Below are positions 8,194 through 16,914 of a DNA stretch of 64,000 bases, one piece after another. The stretch's first letter is position 1, and every line of letters begins with the position of its first letter. The notes beneath the pieces were generated by a model. The model worked only from the letters and a program-made list of their open reading frames with translations. It ran no database searches and was not told where the DNA came from. The position numbers and the translations under genes are program-made. The stretch is from Pseudomonadales bacterium. Lineage in GTDB: Bacteria; Pseudomonadota; Gammaproteobacteria; Pseudomonadales; Halieaceae. Where the stretch lies: positions 248,001 to 312,000 of the forward strand of contig JACKNO010000005.1 of assembly GCA_024234815.1 (NCBI GenBank), written 5' to 3'.

Positions 8194-9555
8194 TCAACAG
8201 GAGGTCGACAGGCGGTAGCTGAGACCCTGCAGGCCGTAGGCGAGGCGACGCCTGTCTTTATCGATGGCCAGCTCAGCCGGTGACACGGCGGCGTGGTGTC
8301 GCAACTGCAAATGCACGAGCCGGTCGGCGTCCAGCAGTCGCAACGGAATGTTTACCCCGGCGTTTCGCAGATCGGAATCCTCGATGAACTCGTCGCCTGC
8401 CCATATTTCGGTAGAGGTGTTCCCGCCAAAATAGCGACCGCGAAAATCCAGGATGATGACGTCCTCGAAACCGGTGAATCGCGACAGGGGAAGCCTGAAG
8501 GTTATCGTCGAAATATCGCCCAGGGACCATACGCCCCAGGCTTCAAAACGCGACCAACCTCGCTGGTGCCGGAGCAGGGCAGCGAGCGCGGGGCCGTCCA
8601 TCGCTTCACCTTTCCAGCGCGAGTAGCGCACAAGGCCGGCCAATTCCTGCACATAGGATACTCCTGCACCGGTTCCCGCCGCTTCCAGTCGCCCGGTTGG
8701 CGTCGCAACACAGTCCGCATAATCAAATTCCACGCCGTAACGCTCCGCCAGAGCCGCGTTGGAGGCCCTGTAAAAATCCCTGATCGCTCGCAACGCGGAA
8801 TCATCGAGAAAGTATTTGCTGCCGCCGGGATATTTCTGGATCAACCAGAGCAGGTCTTCGACGAGCTCTGCGCGAGCCGTGGGATTGGCGCCGTAGCTGT
8901 CGAAGACATTGAGGATCGCCGCTGCCTGCATATCGAGGCTGGTGTTCTGGCGTTGCTCGGAAGGGGTGATTTCGTCGTCGGGAGGACAGCCGAGAAACGC
9001 CAGCAGGTCCCAGACTATGGAGCCAGCGGGCCATTCCAGCGGCTCGTAGCGCCGGATCGCAATCGCCTCCCGGGTGAACACCGTCTCAAATTTTTGCAGC
9101 ATCCGCATGTAGTCGCGATTCACCGAGCACAACAGTGCGTGATCGCCATTGAGCTGCGCCATACTGATGGGGCTGCCTGCCGATTTCAGCCCCTGCAGGT
9201 ACCCCGACTGGATAATCTGTGCCTGCTCCCGCAGGTAGAACAGCAGCGTGACCTCGTGACCGGCCAGGTAGTCCCTGATTCGCGCCAGGCTCTGCTCATC
9301 GAAAGAGCAGATTCCCTCGTAGCTCAGGAAACACCGGGTATAGTCGCCCGCCGCCGCAGCGGCCAGCTCCTCCACCAGCGGCTGCCAGTTCTTCTCATCC
9401 AGGTCCCGGAACAGGGCGACGTGACCAAAGCCGGACAGTCCGGCCATCGGCAGGTAAACACCATTGCGCAACAACCACTGCCGGAACAGGGCGACATGAG
9501 CCTGTATCGCGGTGCTGCCAGCTTTGTCGAGGCCACAGTGGATAATGATTTGCAT
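8194..9555 (-). CDS. Sulfotransferase-like P-loop protein with C-terminal extension
   Basis: The frame extends to 9594, but the family-like sequence begins at MQIIIHCGLDKAGSTAIQ, so I start at 9555 (453 residues). That stretch matches the 5'-phosphosulfate-binding loop of sulfotransferases, usually written HKTGSTSLQ. A later FLSYEG strand and Arg-rich segments near residues 130-190 are compatible with PAPS binding. After about residue 300 comes a beta-rich region of about 140 residues that I do not recognise; it might bind carbohydrate or lipid. It is divergent from the acyl-CoA dehydrogenase operon. PAPS could come from CysC at 35426. Confidence 0.65.
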   Translation of the reverse strand: MQIIIHCGLDKAGSTAIQAHVALFRQWLLRNGVYLPMAGLSGFGHVALFRDLDEKNWQPLVEELAAAAAGDYTRCFLSYEGICSFDEQSLARIRDYLAGHEVTLLFYLREQAQIIQSGYLQGLKSAGSPISMAQLNGDHALLCSVNRDYMRMLQKFETVFTREAIAIRRYEPLEWPAGSIVWDLLAFLGCPPDDEITPSEQRQNTSLDMQAAAILNVFDSYGANPTARAELVEDLLWLIQKYPGGSKYFLDDSALRAIRDFYRASNAALAERYGVEFDYADCVATPTGRLEAAGTGAGVSYVQELAGLVRYSRWKGEAMDGPALAALLRHQRGWSRFEAWGVWSLGDISTITFRLPLSRFTGFEDVIILDFRGRYFGGNTSTEIWAGDEFIEDSDLRNAGVNIPLRLLDADRLVHLQLRHHAAVSPAELAIDKDRRRLAYGLQGLSYRLSTSC

Positions 9556-9613
9556 GGCGCCAGCATGCCGCCGGCGCAGGAGTCGGTCAACCACTGCCTG
9601 CCGGGTGCCTGAT

Positions 9614-9634
9614 TATGTCAAGCGGACTGACATA
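9614..9634. promoter_or_regulatory. Perfect 7-bp inverted repeat, candidate operator
   Basis: The sequence reads TATGTCA, 7 bases, TGACATA: perfect dyad symmetry over 21 bases in the 219-base divergent region between the sulfotransferase-like gene and the acyl-CoA dehydrogenase operon. Size and symmetry fit a TetR- or GntR-type dimer site. A possible promoter for the rightward operon, TTGTCC (9643-9648), 16 bases, TATCAT (9665-9670), starts 8 bases downstream, so bound protein would sit at the upstream edge of the promoter. The regulator is not identified. Confidence 0.5.
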
Positions 9635-9774
9635 TTGAGCCATTGTCCCCGGGCACGACCGCGCTATCATGATCACTCTTTAACTGCACTTATCGCGCCC
9701 GTAACATGGGGATGTCACCACCTGGTTCAGTCGTGCTGCAGGCAGGGTGACGCGCATTCACCAGGAGAGATCAT

Positions 9775-10971
9775 TTGCAGGACCTCGAACAATTTCGCCA
9801 GGAAGTGCGGCGCTGGCTGGAAACCAATTGCCCGCCATCCCAGCGCCAGCCCGTGACTCCGAAAGAGCAATACTGGGGAGGTCGCCGCGGCAAGTTTCCC
9901 AGCGAGGACGCCCGGCTGTGGTACGAGCGCATGCGCGACAAGGGCTGGATAGTCCCCGAATGGCCCACTGAGTACGGTGGCGGCGGGCTCAGCGATCACC
10001 AGGGCCGGGCCATCCGGCAGGAGATGAAACGCATCAACGCGCGCACGCCTCTTTACGGCATCGGCATCTGGATGCTGGGCCCCGCCCTGCTCGAGTACGG
10101 CAACGACGCGCAGAAACAGCGGCACCTCCCCGCCATCATCAATGGCGAAATTCGCTGGGCCCAGGGTTATTCCGAGCCCGGCGCCGGCTCCGACCTTGCC
10201 AGCCTGCAATGCAAGGCCGAGGACAAGGGCGATCACTTCCTGGTCAACGGCACCAAGATATGGACCACGGCGGCCGACAAGTGCGACTGGATTTTCTGTC
10301 TGGTGCGCACTAATCCCGACGTAAAAAAGCAGGAGGGCATCAGCTTTCTGTTGATTGACATGGATGACCCGGGCATCAGCACCACACCCATCGGCCTGAT
10401 CAGCGGCGAATCCGAATTCTGCCAGACTTTCTTCGACAATGTGAAAGTGCCGAAGGAAAACCTGGTGGGCGAACTGAACAAGGGCTGGTCGGTTGCCAAG
10501 GCGCTGCTGGTGCATGAGCGCAAGCTGATGGCCGAGATGGGCAGTGACTCACCGCGCAAGATCGTGGCCCCCAACGATGCGGCGCGGGAGTATCTGGCGT
10601 TCGAGAACGGCAAGATCGCAGACGCGCAGTTGCGCAGCGACCTGGTGGATTACAACATGCAGATGCACGCGATCGCCCTCACCCATTTTCGCGGCTTCGA
10701 GGAAAAGGCCGCCGGCGTGCGCAGTGCCGCGCCGCTGGTTATGAAGTACCTCGGTACGGAAGCGGAAAAGACCAAGAGCGAGCTGCTGCTGGCCATCATG
10801 GGCAGCCGTGGCCTCGGCTGGGAGGGAGAGGGTTTCACGGCGGAGGAACTGGATACCCTGCGCCTGTGGGCAATGTCCAAGGCCATGACCATTGCCGGCG
10901 GCAGCTCCGAGATACAGCTGAATGTGATTGCCAAGAGCGTGCTGGAACTCCCCCAGCCGGGAGAGCAGTAA
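9775..10971 (+). CDS. Acyl-CoA dehydrogenase, first subunit
   Basis: A 398-residue flavoprotein of the ACAD fold. The start is a TTG at 9775 preceded by AGGAGAG. The middle domain has the FAD/substrate motifs AQGYSEPGAGSDLASL and WTTAADKCDW; the C-terminal helical domain ends with IAGGSSEIQLNVIA, the FAD-contacting segment. It is followed 3 bases later by a second, divergent ACAD gene. Such adjacent pairs form alpha2beta2 heterotetramers in steroid side-chain and bile acid degradation (FadE/ChsE-type enzymes). Here the reaction would be alpha,beta-dehydrogenation of a bulky acyl-CoA. The substrate is inference. Confidence 0.93.
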   Translation: MQDLEQFRQEVRRWLETNCPPSQRQPVTPKEQYWGGRRGKFPSEDARLWYERMRDKGWIVPEWPTEYGGGGLSDHQGRAIRQEMKRINARTPLYGIGIWMLGPALLEYGNDAQKQRHLPAIINGEIRWAQGYSEPGAGSDLASLQCKAEDKGDHFLVNGTKIWTTAADKCDWIFCLVRTNPDVKKQEGISFLLIDMDDPGISTTPIGLISGESEFCQTFFDNVKVPKENLVGELNKGWSVAKALLVHERKLMAEMGSDSPRKIVAPNDAAREYLAFENGKIADAQLRSDLVDYNMQMHAIALTHFRGFEEKAAGVRSAAPLVMKYLGTEAEKTKSELLLAIMGSRGLGWEGEGFTAEELDTLRLWAMSKAMTIAGGSSEIQLNVIAKSVLELPQPGEQ

Positions 10972-10974
10972 ACC

Positions 10975-12114
10975 GTGGCCCTGGTATTGAATGAAGAGCA
11001 ACGGCTGCTGCGGGATACCGCTAGGGATTTCCTGGCGAGCACCGCGCCGGTGTCGGCGCTACGCAAACTGCGCGATGAGCGCGACCCGCTGGGTTACGAT
11101 CCCGGTCTGTGGCAACAGATGGCGGAGCTGGGTTGGGCCAGCATCTTCCTGCCTGAAGACTATGGCGGCCTGGACTTCGGCTTCGCGGGCACCGGCATCG
11201 TCATGGAAGAGTGTGGCCGCACCCTGGCCGCTTCGCCACTGTTCACCTCCGCCGTGGTGGGCGCCTCCGCCGTATTACTCGGGGGCGACGACAGGCAAAA
11301 GGCCGAGCTATTGCCGGCAATTGCCGGGGGCGAGCTGACGCTCGCGCTGGCCCTGGAAGAGTCTCATCACCACCGGCCCACACACATCGACTGCCGTGTG
11401 ACCGCCGAGGGCGAGGGTTTTGTACTCGACGGCAGCAAGACCTTTGTCCTTGACGGCCACAGCGCGGACCAGTTGCTCGTTGTGGCGCGCAGCCATGGTG
11501 GCGCGACCGACAGCGACGGGCTGTCCCTGCTGCTGGTGGAGCGCACCGCCGCTGGCGTGAGCTGCCAGCGCACTATCATGGCGGACAGCCGCAACGCGGC
11601 CAGGCTGAGCTTCGACAGGGTAAGAGTGGATGCCGGCGGCCTGATCGGCGGGCTGGGTGACGGCTGGGCCATCCTGGAGCCAGTCCTCGACCGCGGCCGC
11701 GTCGCCATCGCTGCCGAGATGATGGGTTGCGCACTGGAGGCGTTTGAGCGCACTGTGGCCTATCTGAAAGAACGCAGGCAGTTTGGCGCGCTTATCGGCA
11801 GCTTCCAGGCTTTGCAACACCGCGCCGCACAGATGCAGGCCGACTTCGAACTGTGCCGCTCGGTGCTGTTGCAGGCGCTCACCGCCGTCGACGAAACACC
11901 CGAGCAACTGCCCATACTGGCCAGCCTTGCCAAGGCGAAGCTGAACGAGTTGGTAAAACGGGTCACCAACGAGGCGGTGCAGATGCACGGCGGCATCGGC
12001 GTCACCGACGAACTGGAGATCGGTTTCTTCCTCAAGCGCGCCCGGGTGGCCATGCAAATTTTCGGGGACACGGGTTATCACAAGGACCGCTACGCCACGC
12101 TCTGTGGTTACTAG
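10975..12114 (+). CDS. Acyl-CoA dehydrogenase, second subunit
   Basis: A 379-residue ACAD homologue starting with GTG 3 bases after the preceding subunit's stop. The N-terminal helical domain contains LPEDYGGLDFGF. The central domain is less canonical than in the partner, with HSADQLLVVARSHG in place of the usual WTT segment. The C-terminal domain keeps the QMHGGIGVTDE motif, which binds FAD and substrate in standard ACADs. The differing conservation of the two subunits is what is expected for a heteromeric ACAD in which they share one active site. The KSI-like gene follows after 30 bases. Confidence 0.93.
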   Translation: MALVLNEEQRLLRDTARDFLASTAPVSALRKLRDERDPLGYDPGLWQQMAELGWASIFLPEDYGGLDFGFAGTGIVMEECGRTLAASPLFTSAVVGASAVLLGGDDRQKAELLPAIAGGELTLALALEESHHHRPTHIDCRVTAEGEGFVLDGSKTFVLDGHSADQLLVVARSHGGATDSDGLSLLLVERTAAGVSCQRTIMADSRNAARLSFDRVRVDAGGLIGGLGDGWAILEPVLDRGRVAIAAEMMGCALEAFERTVAYLKERRQFGALIGSFQALQHRAAQMQADFELCRSVLLQALTAVDETPEQLPILASLAKAKLNELVKRVTNEAVQMHGGIGVTDELEIGFFLKRARVAMQIFGDTGYHKDRYATLCGY

Positions 12115-12144
12115 CGCCGGATTATCAATCACAGCGAGGCAAAT

Positions 12145-12501
12145 ATGGAAGCAGCGGACAAAATCAAGGTGGTGGAAAAATACGTGGAGGCATTTGCCAC
12201 CAGCGACATGGGTATCATCAGGGAAATCTACGCTGACAACGCCAGGGTCGAAGACCCGGTGGGTACCCCGGTGCACGAGGGCTGGGAGGCCGTGCAGGCA
12301 TTTTACGAAACAGCGCTGAAATCCGGGGCGAAACTCTCCCTCACCGGCAAGCCCTGCTGCGCCGGCAACGCGGTGGCTTTCTCTTTCAAAGTTGTCATGC
12401 CGGGAATGAATATTGATATTATCGACGTGTTCGAGTTCGACACGCAGGGCAAGGTCAACAGCATGAAGGCCTATTGGGGGCCCGACAGCATGAGCTCGTA
12501 A
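12145..12501 (+). CDS. Ketosteroid isomerase-like (NTF2 fold) protein
   Basis: A 118-residue protein of the SnoaL/NTF2-like fold that looks like a real steroid delta-isomerase. Three residues line up with the classical catalytic set (Tyr14, Asp38, Asp99 in the 125-residue Comamonas enzyme): Tyr13 in EKYVEAF, Asp37 in ARVEDPVG, and Asp94 in DIIDVFEF. The following GKVNSMKAYWGP also matches the family's last strand. If active, it moves a double bond from delta-5 to delta-4 in a 3-ketosteroid. Its place after an ACAD pair supports steroid-like catabolism, though other NTF2-fold roles are possible. Confidence 0.8.
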   Translation: MEAADKIKVVEKYVEAFATSDMGIIREIYADNARVEDPVGTPVHEGWEAVQAFYETALKSGAKLSLTGKPCCAGNAVAFSFKVVMPGMNIDIIDVFEFDTQGKVNSMKAYWGPDSMSS

Positions 12502-12523
12502 TACGATCAGCGGGACACGCAAC

Positions 12524-12937
12524 ATGGAAATAAACGGTATCGCCCACACCATGCTGACCGCCGGAGACTTCGCCGCGGCCAGGGCATTCTACAGCCAGCT
12601 CCTGCCTTTTATGGGCTTGTCGCCGGTGCTGGACAGCGACGGTATCTACTACTGCGTCGGCGGCAAGACCGCATTTGGCATCCGCGCCAGCGAACAGGCG
12701 TCAGCCGACAATCGTTTCGACCAGAACCGCAGTGGACTGCACCATATCTGCTTTCGCCTGAGGCAGCGCGAGGATGTGGATGAACTGCACGGCTACCTGC
12801 AAACGCTGGGCGCGCACATCGTCCACCCGCCGCGGGAAGACGGCTGGGCGCCGGGCTATTACTCCGTGTTGTTCGAGGACCCCGAGGGCATACGCCTGGA
12901 AGCAAACCACGTCCCGGGCAAGGGCCTCCTGACCTGA
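12524..12937 (+). CDS. VOC (glyoxalase/extradiol dioxygenase fold) protein
   Basis: A 137-residue vicinal-oxygen-chelate protein with paired beta-alpha-beta-beta-beta modules. The first begins at GIAHTMLTAGDFAAARAFY, with a possible metal ligand at His8. The second begins at SGLHHICFRL and ends with the usual FEDPEGIRLEANHVPG, whose Glu is a typical ligand. The likely metal ligands are two His and a Glu. It lies 22 bases after the KSI-like gene and is probably in the same operon. It could be a lyase, an isomerase or an extradiol-type dioxygenase; single-module pairs this short are usually not ring-cleaving enzymes. Confidence 0.85.
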   Translation: MEINGIAHTMLTAGDFAAARAFYSQLLPFMGLSPVLDSDGIYYCVGGKTAFGIRASEQASADNRFDQNRSGLHHICFRLRQREDVDELHGYLQTLGAHIVHPPREDGWAPGYYSVLFEDPEGIRLEANHVPGKGLLT

Positions 12938-13026
12938 CCCGACAACGACATATTGCGGCAACTGGCGGGGCGCGACGGTCGCGAGCGGGCACTGCCGGGG
13001 GTATAATGCCGCACCGGAGGTAAGCC

Positions 13027-13464
13027 ATGCTCGAATACATTACTGCATACACCACTCCCCTGATCGGCGGGCTGCTGATCGGCGCGACCGCGGTCGCGCT
13101 TTTGTATTTACTCGGCCGCATTGCCGGCATCGCCGGTATCGTCTGGGGCGCGGTATCGGCCCAACCGGACAATGCCTGGCGGTGGATGTTCATTGTGGGT
13201 CTGCTGGCAGGCCCGGTGTTGTATCACCTGGTGGCCAAGGTGCCCTACCCCGAGCCAAGCCCCTTACCCTGGTGGCAGGCCGTTGCCGGGGGACTGCTGG
13301 TCGGCTTCGGCGTCAAACTCGGCAGCGGCTGCACCAGCGGCCACGGGGTCTGCGGTATCGGCCGCCTGTCCCCCCGCTCGCTGGCAGCCACCATTACCTT
13401 TATGGCAACGGGCATTATCACAGTCTACGTGATTCGCCACACGCTGGTGGGGACCTGGCTATGA
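13027..13464 (+). CDS. YeeE/YedE family transporter, N-terminal half
   Basis: A 145-residue membrane protein with about four hydrophobic segments. It contains the conserved cysteine motif GSGCTSGHGVCGIGRLSPRS near residues 99-118, which in the YeeE/TsuA family lines the pore for thiosulfate or related sulfur compounds. Full YeeE proteins are about twice this length; here the second half is a separate gene overlapping by ATGA. Related proteins are found beside persulfide dioxygenases and, in the YedE branch, in selenium-using genomes. A UGSC selenoprotein is encoded 3.5 kb downstream; a link is inference. Confidence 0.88.
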   Translation: MLEYITAYTTPLIGGLLIGATAVALLYLLGRIAGIAGIVWGAVSAQPDNAWRWMFIVGLLAGPVLYHLVAKVPYPEPSPLPWWQAVAGGLLVGFGVKLGSGCTSGHGVCGIGRLSPRSLAATITFMATGIITVYVIRHTLVGTWL

Positions 13465-13871
13465 AGGCGCTCGTCGGCCTGATCTGCGGTATTGTTTTCG
13501 GAGTCGGACTGGCCATGTCCGGCATGACAGACACAGCCAAGGTGCTCGGGTTCCTCGATGTCACCGGCAATTGGGTTCCGGACCTGGCCTTTGTGATGGG
13601 GGGCGCGGTACTGGTCACCCTGCTTGCCTTCCGCTTTGTACTCAAGGCGAAACGCCCGCTACTCAACCCGCGCTTCTACCTGCCCGCCACCAGCGTCATC
13701 GATGGCAGACTCCTGGGCGGCGCCGCCATCTTCGGGATCGGCTGGGGTGTTTACGGATACTGTCCCGGCCCCGCCCTGGCGGCGCTCACCTACCTGGACA
13801 ACAAGACCGGCATGTTTGTGGTCGCGATGCTGGTGGGAATGGCGGTGGCGAACAAGGTCGCGCGCAACTGA
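13461..13871 (+). CDS. YeeE/YedE family transporter, C-terminal half (DUF6691-like)
   Basis: A 136-residue membrane protein starting at an ATG that overlaps the stop of the first half (ATGA). Four hydrophobic segments alternate with short loops. The motif GLAMSGMTDTAKVLGFLD near the start and GWGVYGYCPGPALAAL near residue 90, with its conserved Cys, define the second half of the YeeE/YedE fold. The tight overlap implies translational coupling and assembly of the two halves into one transporter, probably for a sulfur (possibly selenium) species. Confidence 0.88.
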   Translation: MKALVGLICGIVFGVGLAMSGMTDTAKVLGFLDVTGNWVPDLAFVMGGAVLVTLLAFRFVLKAKRPLLNPRFYLPATSVIDGRLLGGAAIFGIGWGVYGYCPGPALAALTYLDNKTGMFVVAMLVGMAVANKVARN

Positions 13872-13942
13872 CCCCAATCAGTCATTCATGCCACGAGGTA
13901 ATCGAAGTATTGCCGCGCGGCGTGCGATGCTAGACTCGCGCT

Positions 13943-15382
13943 ATGGATCCGCAACTGATCACCACTCTCGTCGCCGTGGCCCTGGTACTGGTCTATGTCA
14001 TAGCCATCGCCTCGGCGCTGGAAGCGATCCTCAATGCGCGCACTTCCCAGGGGGCGGTCGCGTGGACAATCTCCCTGCTCACCTTTCCTTACGTCACGGT
14101 GCCTCTGTACCTGGTGTTCGGGCGCAACAGGTTCGACGGCTACCTGGACCAGCGCGAGGAAATCGAGCAGGAATCCCTGCGCCTGATCCGTAAAACCAGC
14201 GACCTGATCGAGCAGCACATCGTCCCGCTGTCCAAAGATACCCCTAACTACATGAGCCTGTTCAACCTGGCCCGCATGCCCGCTACCACGGGCAACCGGG
14301 TAGAACTGCTGGTGGACGGCACCCGCACCTTCGACAGTATCCTCGCCGGCCTCGCCACCGCCGAGAAATACATCCTGTTCCAGTTCTATATCATCCGCAA
14401 CGATGACCTGGGCACACGAGTGTGCCGGCTGTTGGCGGACAAGGCACGAGCCGGGGTGAAAGTTTTCCTGCTGTATGACGAGATAGGCAGCCGCAAGTTT
14501 CCGGGCACCCGCCTGTACCGCCAGCTGCGCATGACCGGCGTAAAGGTCGCACCTTTCAACACCACCCAGGGGCGGCGCAATCGCTTCCAGCTCAATTTCC
14601 GCAACCACCGCAAAAACGTCGTGGTGGACGGCAAGTACGCCTGGATAGGCGGCCACAATGTGGGCGACGAATACCTGGGCCTGCACAAGCGTATCGGTCA
14701 CTGGCGCGATACCCACACCCGGTTCGAAGGACCTGCGGTACTGGGCGCAGTACTCGCATTCGCCACTGACTGGCGCTGGGCCACACGCTCGCCCATGGAA
14801 ATCGAGTGGGAGTTCCCAACCGACCAGAAAGGCGACAGCACGGTGCTGGTGTTCCCCTCCGACCCCGCCAGCGAGTACGAAGAAGCGGGCCTCATGTACC
14901 ACCAGGCCATCGTGGCGGCCACCCGGCGCATCTGGATTGCCAGCCCTTATTTCGTTCCGGATCACGGGATTATCTCCGCCCTGCAATTGGCGGCGTTGCG
15001 CGGCGTCGATGTGCGGGTACTGATACCCGATGAACCGGACGGTCCCGTGGTGGCCATGGCCAACTGGTCCTACACCCGGGCGCTGTTGCCGACGGGCGTG
15101 AAGGTATACCGCTACCAGGGCGGTTTCATGCACCAGAAGGTGTTGCTGATGGATGACAACATCGCCGGCGTTGGCACCGCCAACTTTGATAACCGATCCT
15201 TCAGGCTTAATTTCGAAATCACCTTGCTGGTGCACGATACTGTATTCGCGGCACAGGTGGAGCAGATGTTACAGGCGGATCTACGTCGCAGCCGACAGGT
15301 CAGCATGGAGGAGATAGACAACAAGCCGTTCTGGTTTCCGCTGGCCATGGGGGTGGCCCGCCTGTTCTCACCGGTGCTGTAG
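13943..15382 (+). CDS. cls: Cardiolipin synthase
   Basis: A 479-residue phospholipase-D superfamily enzyme that joins two phosphatidylglycerols into cardiolipin at the inner membrane. Two N-terminal hydrophobic segments (about residues 3-25 and 35-55) precede two catalytic HKD motifs: HRKNVVVDGKYAWIGG (near 222) and HQKVLLMDDNIAGVG (near 397). Length and layout match the ClsA type (about 480 residues). It sits 71 bases after the YeeE pair and 92 bases before the thioredoxin-fusion gene on the same strand; a shared transcript with either is possible but not shown. Confidence 0.96.
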   Translation: MDPQLITTLVAVALVLVYVIAIASALEAILNARTSQGAVAWTISLLTFPYVTVPLYLVFGRNRFDGYLDQREEIEQESLRLIRKTSDLIEQHIVPLSKDTPNYMSLFNLARMPATTGNRVELLVDGTRTFDSILAGLATAEKYILFQFYIIRNDDLGTRVCRLLADKARAGVKVFLLYDEIGSRKFPGTRLYRQLRMTGVKVAPFNTTQGRRNRFQLNFRNHRKNVVVDGKYAWIGGHNVGDEYLGLHKRIGHWRDTHTRFEGPAVLGAVLAFATDWRWATRSPMEIEWEFPTDQKGDSTVLVFPSDPASEYEEAGLMYHQAIVAATRRIWIASPYFVPDHGIISALQLAALRGVDVRVLIPDEPDGPVVAMANWSYTRALLPTGVKVYRYQGGFMHQKVLLMDDNIAGVGTANFDNRSFRLNFEITLLVHDTVFAAQVEQMLQADLRRSRQVSMEEIDNKPFWFPLAMGVARLFSPVL

Positions 15383-15474
15383 TTTCACAGCGCTACGGTC
15401 TACCAACTGGCGCGCGCATACAGCCCCCGAAAAACATTCCCCCGGATCGCCACAGGTTCCCTATACTTGAAAGC

Positions 15475-16914
15475 ATGAGCAGCCAGCAAGCCGAATACAT
15501 TCTCGTCCTGAAAAAGGAGTGCCCAACCTGTGTGCTGGTGGAGCCGGTTATCGCCGAACTGCGGGCGGCGGGCCGCCGCCTGCAGATCTGGAGCCAGGAT
15601 GACCCCGACTTTCCGGCCAACGCCGGCGAGGTGGGCGATGATCGGGAGCTGCAGCTGTCGTGGCGACTGGGCATAGAGACCGTACCCACCGTGATTCGAC
15701 TGGACCGCGATACCGAGCGCGAGCGCACCGTCGGCTGGGACAGGAACGAGTGGATGCGACTGTTTGAACTGGATCAATTGGGTGCGGACCTGCCCGGCTT
15801 TCGCCCCGGCTGCGGCTCAAAAAGCGTGGAACCGGGTATGCCGGAACGACTGGCGCTGAAGTTTGGCGACATATCGCTGCAATCCCGGCGCATAGAGATC
15901 GGCGAAATGGAGGATCCGCTGGAGTCCTGCTTTGAACGCGGCTGGAGTGACGGTTTGCCGGTGGTACCCCCCACGGAGATCCGGGTGGTGCGAATGCTGG
16001 CGGGCACGCAGCGCAAACCGGACGAGGTGCTGGGCCTGGTGCCGCCTGACCTGCAAGCCTGCACGATAGAAAAAGTGGCGATCAACGCGGTGATGGCTGG
16101 CTGCAAACCCGAATACCTGCCGGTGGTAATCGCTGCGGTCGAGGCCTGCCTCATCGACGAATTCTGCATGCATGGCCTGCTGGCCACCACATGGTTTTCC
16201 GGTCCCATGGTGATAGTCAACGGCCCCATCGCCAGGGCGATCGGCATGAACAGCGGCAGCAACGCCCTGGGCCAGGGCAACCGTGCCAATGCGACCATCG
16301 GTCGCGCCCTGCAACTGGTCATCCGCAATGTCGGAGGCGGCAAGCCCGGCGGGGTCGATCGCGCCACCCTGGGCAACCCCGGGAAATACACCTTTTGTTT
16401 TGCGGAAGATGAAGAAAACTCCTGCTGGGAGTCGCTGGCGGTACAGCGCGGCTTCGAAGCAGGGCAGTCGACCGTGACCCTGTTTGCCGCGGATGGCGTA
16501 CAGGGCGTGGCCGACCAGAAATCGCGCGAGCCCGAATCCCTGTGCCGCTCCCTGGCCGCCAGCCTGCTAAGTGTAGGGCATCGCAAGTTCGCAATGCTCA
16601 GCGATGCCTTTATCGTGCTCTCGCCAGAACATCAGCGCGTCTTCGCGGAAGCGAACTGGAGCAAACAGCAGGTCCTGGCAAGACTGACCGAATTGACCAC
16701 TCGCCCCGGCAGTCAATTAATGAGCGGGGTCGACGGCATTGCCGAAGGCATGCCGGATTTTTTGAAAGACATGGATCTGCCCAAGTTCAAACCCGGCGGC
16801 CTCAATATCGTGCGCGCCGGCGGCAGCGCAGGTCTGTTCTCCGCCATCGTGGGCGGCTGGCTGGCCAGCGGGGAATTCGGAAGCTCACCCGTAAGCAAGG
16901 AGATAGGCGTATGA
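15475..16914 (+). CDS. Thioredoxin-like domain fused to UGSC-associated domain
   Basis: A 479-residue soluble protein. Residues about 7-100 resemble a thioredoxin-like fold with a CPTC active-site motif (Cys16, Cys19) and a cis-Pro-type TVPTVIRL segment. From about residue 140 a long, highly conserved-looking domain begins with RGWSDGLPVVPPTE, followed by EKVAINAVMAGCKPEYLPVV (one residue short of Cys-free) and a Gly/Asn-rich stretch around NSGSNALGQGNRANATIGR. I know this second domain as the usual genomic neighbour of UGSC proteins; its function is unknown. The stop overlaps the start of the selenoprotein gene (ATGA), so both are translationally coupled. Probably a redox partner. Confidence 0.8.
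   Translation: MSSQQAEYILVLKKECPTCVLVEPVIAELRAAGRRLQIWSQDDPDFPANAGEVGDDRELQLSWRLGIETVPTVIRLDRDTERERTVGWDRNEWMRLFELDQLGADLPGFRPGCGSKSVEPGMPERLALKFGDISLQSRRIEIGEMEDPLESCFERGWSDGLPVVPPTEIRVVRMLAGTQRKPDEVLGLVPPDLQACTIEKVAINAVMAGCKPEYLPVVIAAVEACLIDEFCMHGLLATTWFSGPMVIVNGPIARAIGMNSGSNALGQGNRANATIGRALQLVIRNVGGGKPGGVDRATLGNPGKYTFCFAEDEENSCWESLAVQRGFEAGQSTVTLFAADGVQGVADQKSREPESLCRSLAASLLSVGHRKFAMLSDAFIVLSPEHQRVFAEANWSKQQVLARLTELTTRPGSQLMSGVDGIAEGMPDFLKDMDLPKFKPGGLNIVRAGGSAGLFSAIVGGWLASGEFGSSPVSKEIGV

Noticed and set aside
8293..9612. Plus-strand open frame opposite the sulfotransferase-like gene
   Set aside because: No domain pattern; the minus-strand frame has the P-loop and a sensible start.
13886..15235. 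Minus-strand open frame opposite cardiolipin synthase
   Set aside because: The plus strand has both HKD motifs; the antisense frame has none.
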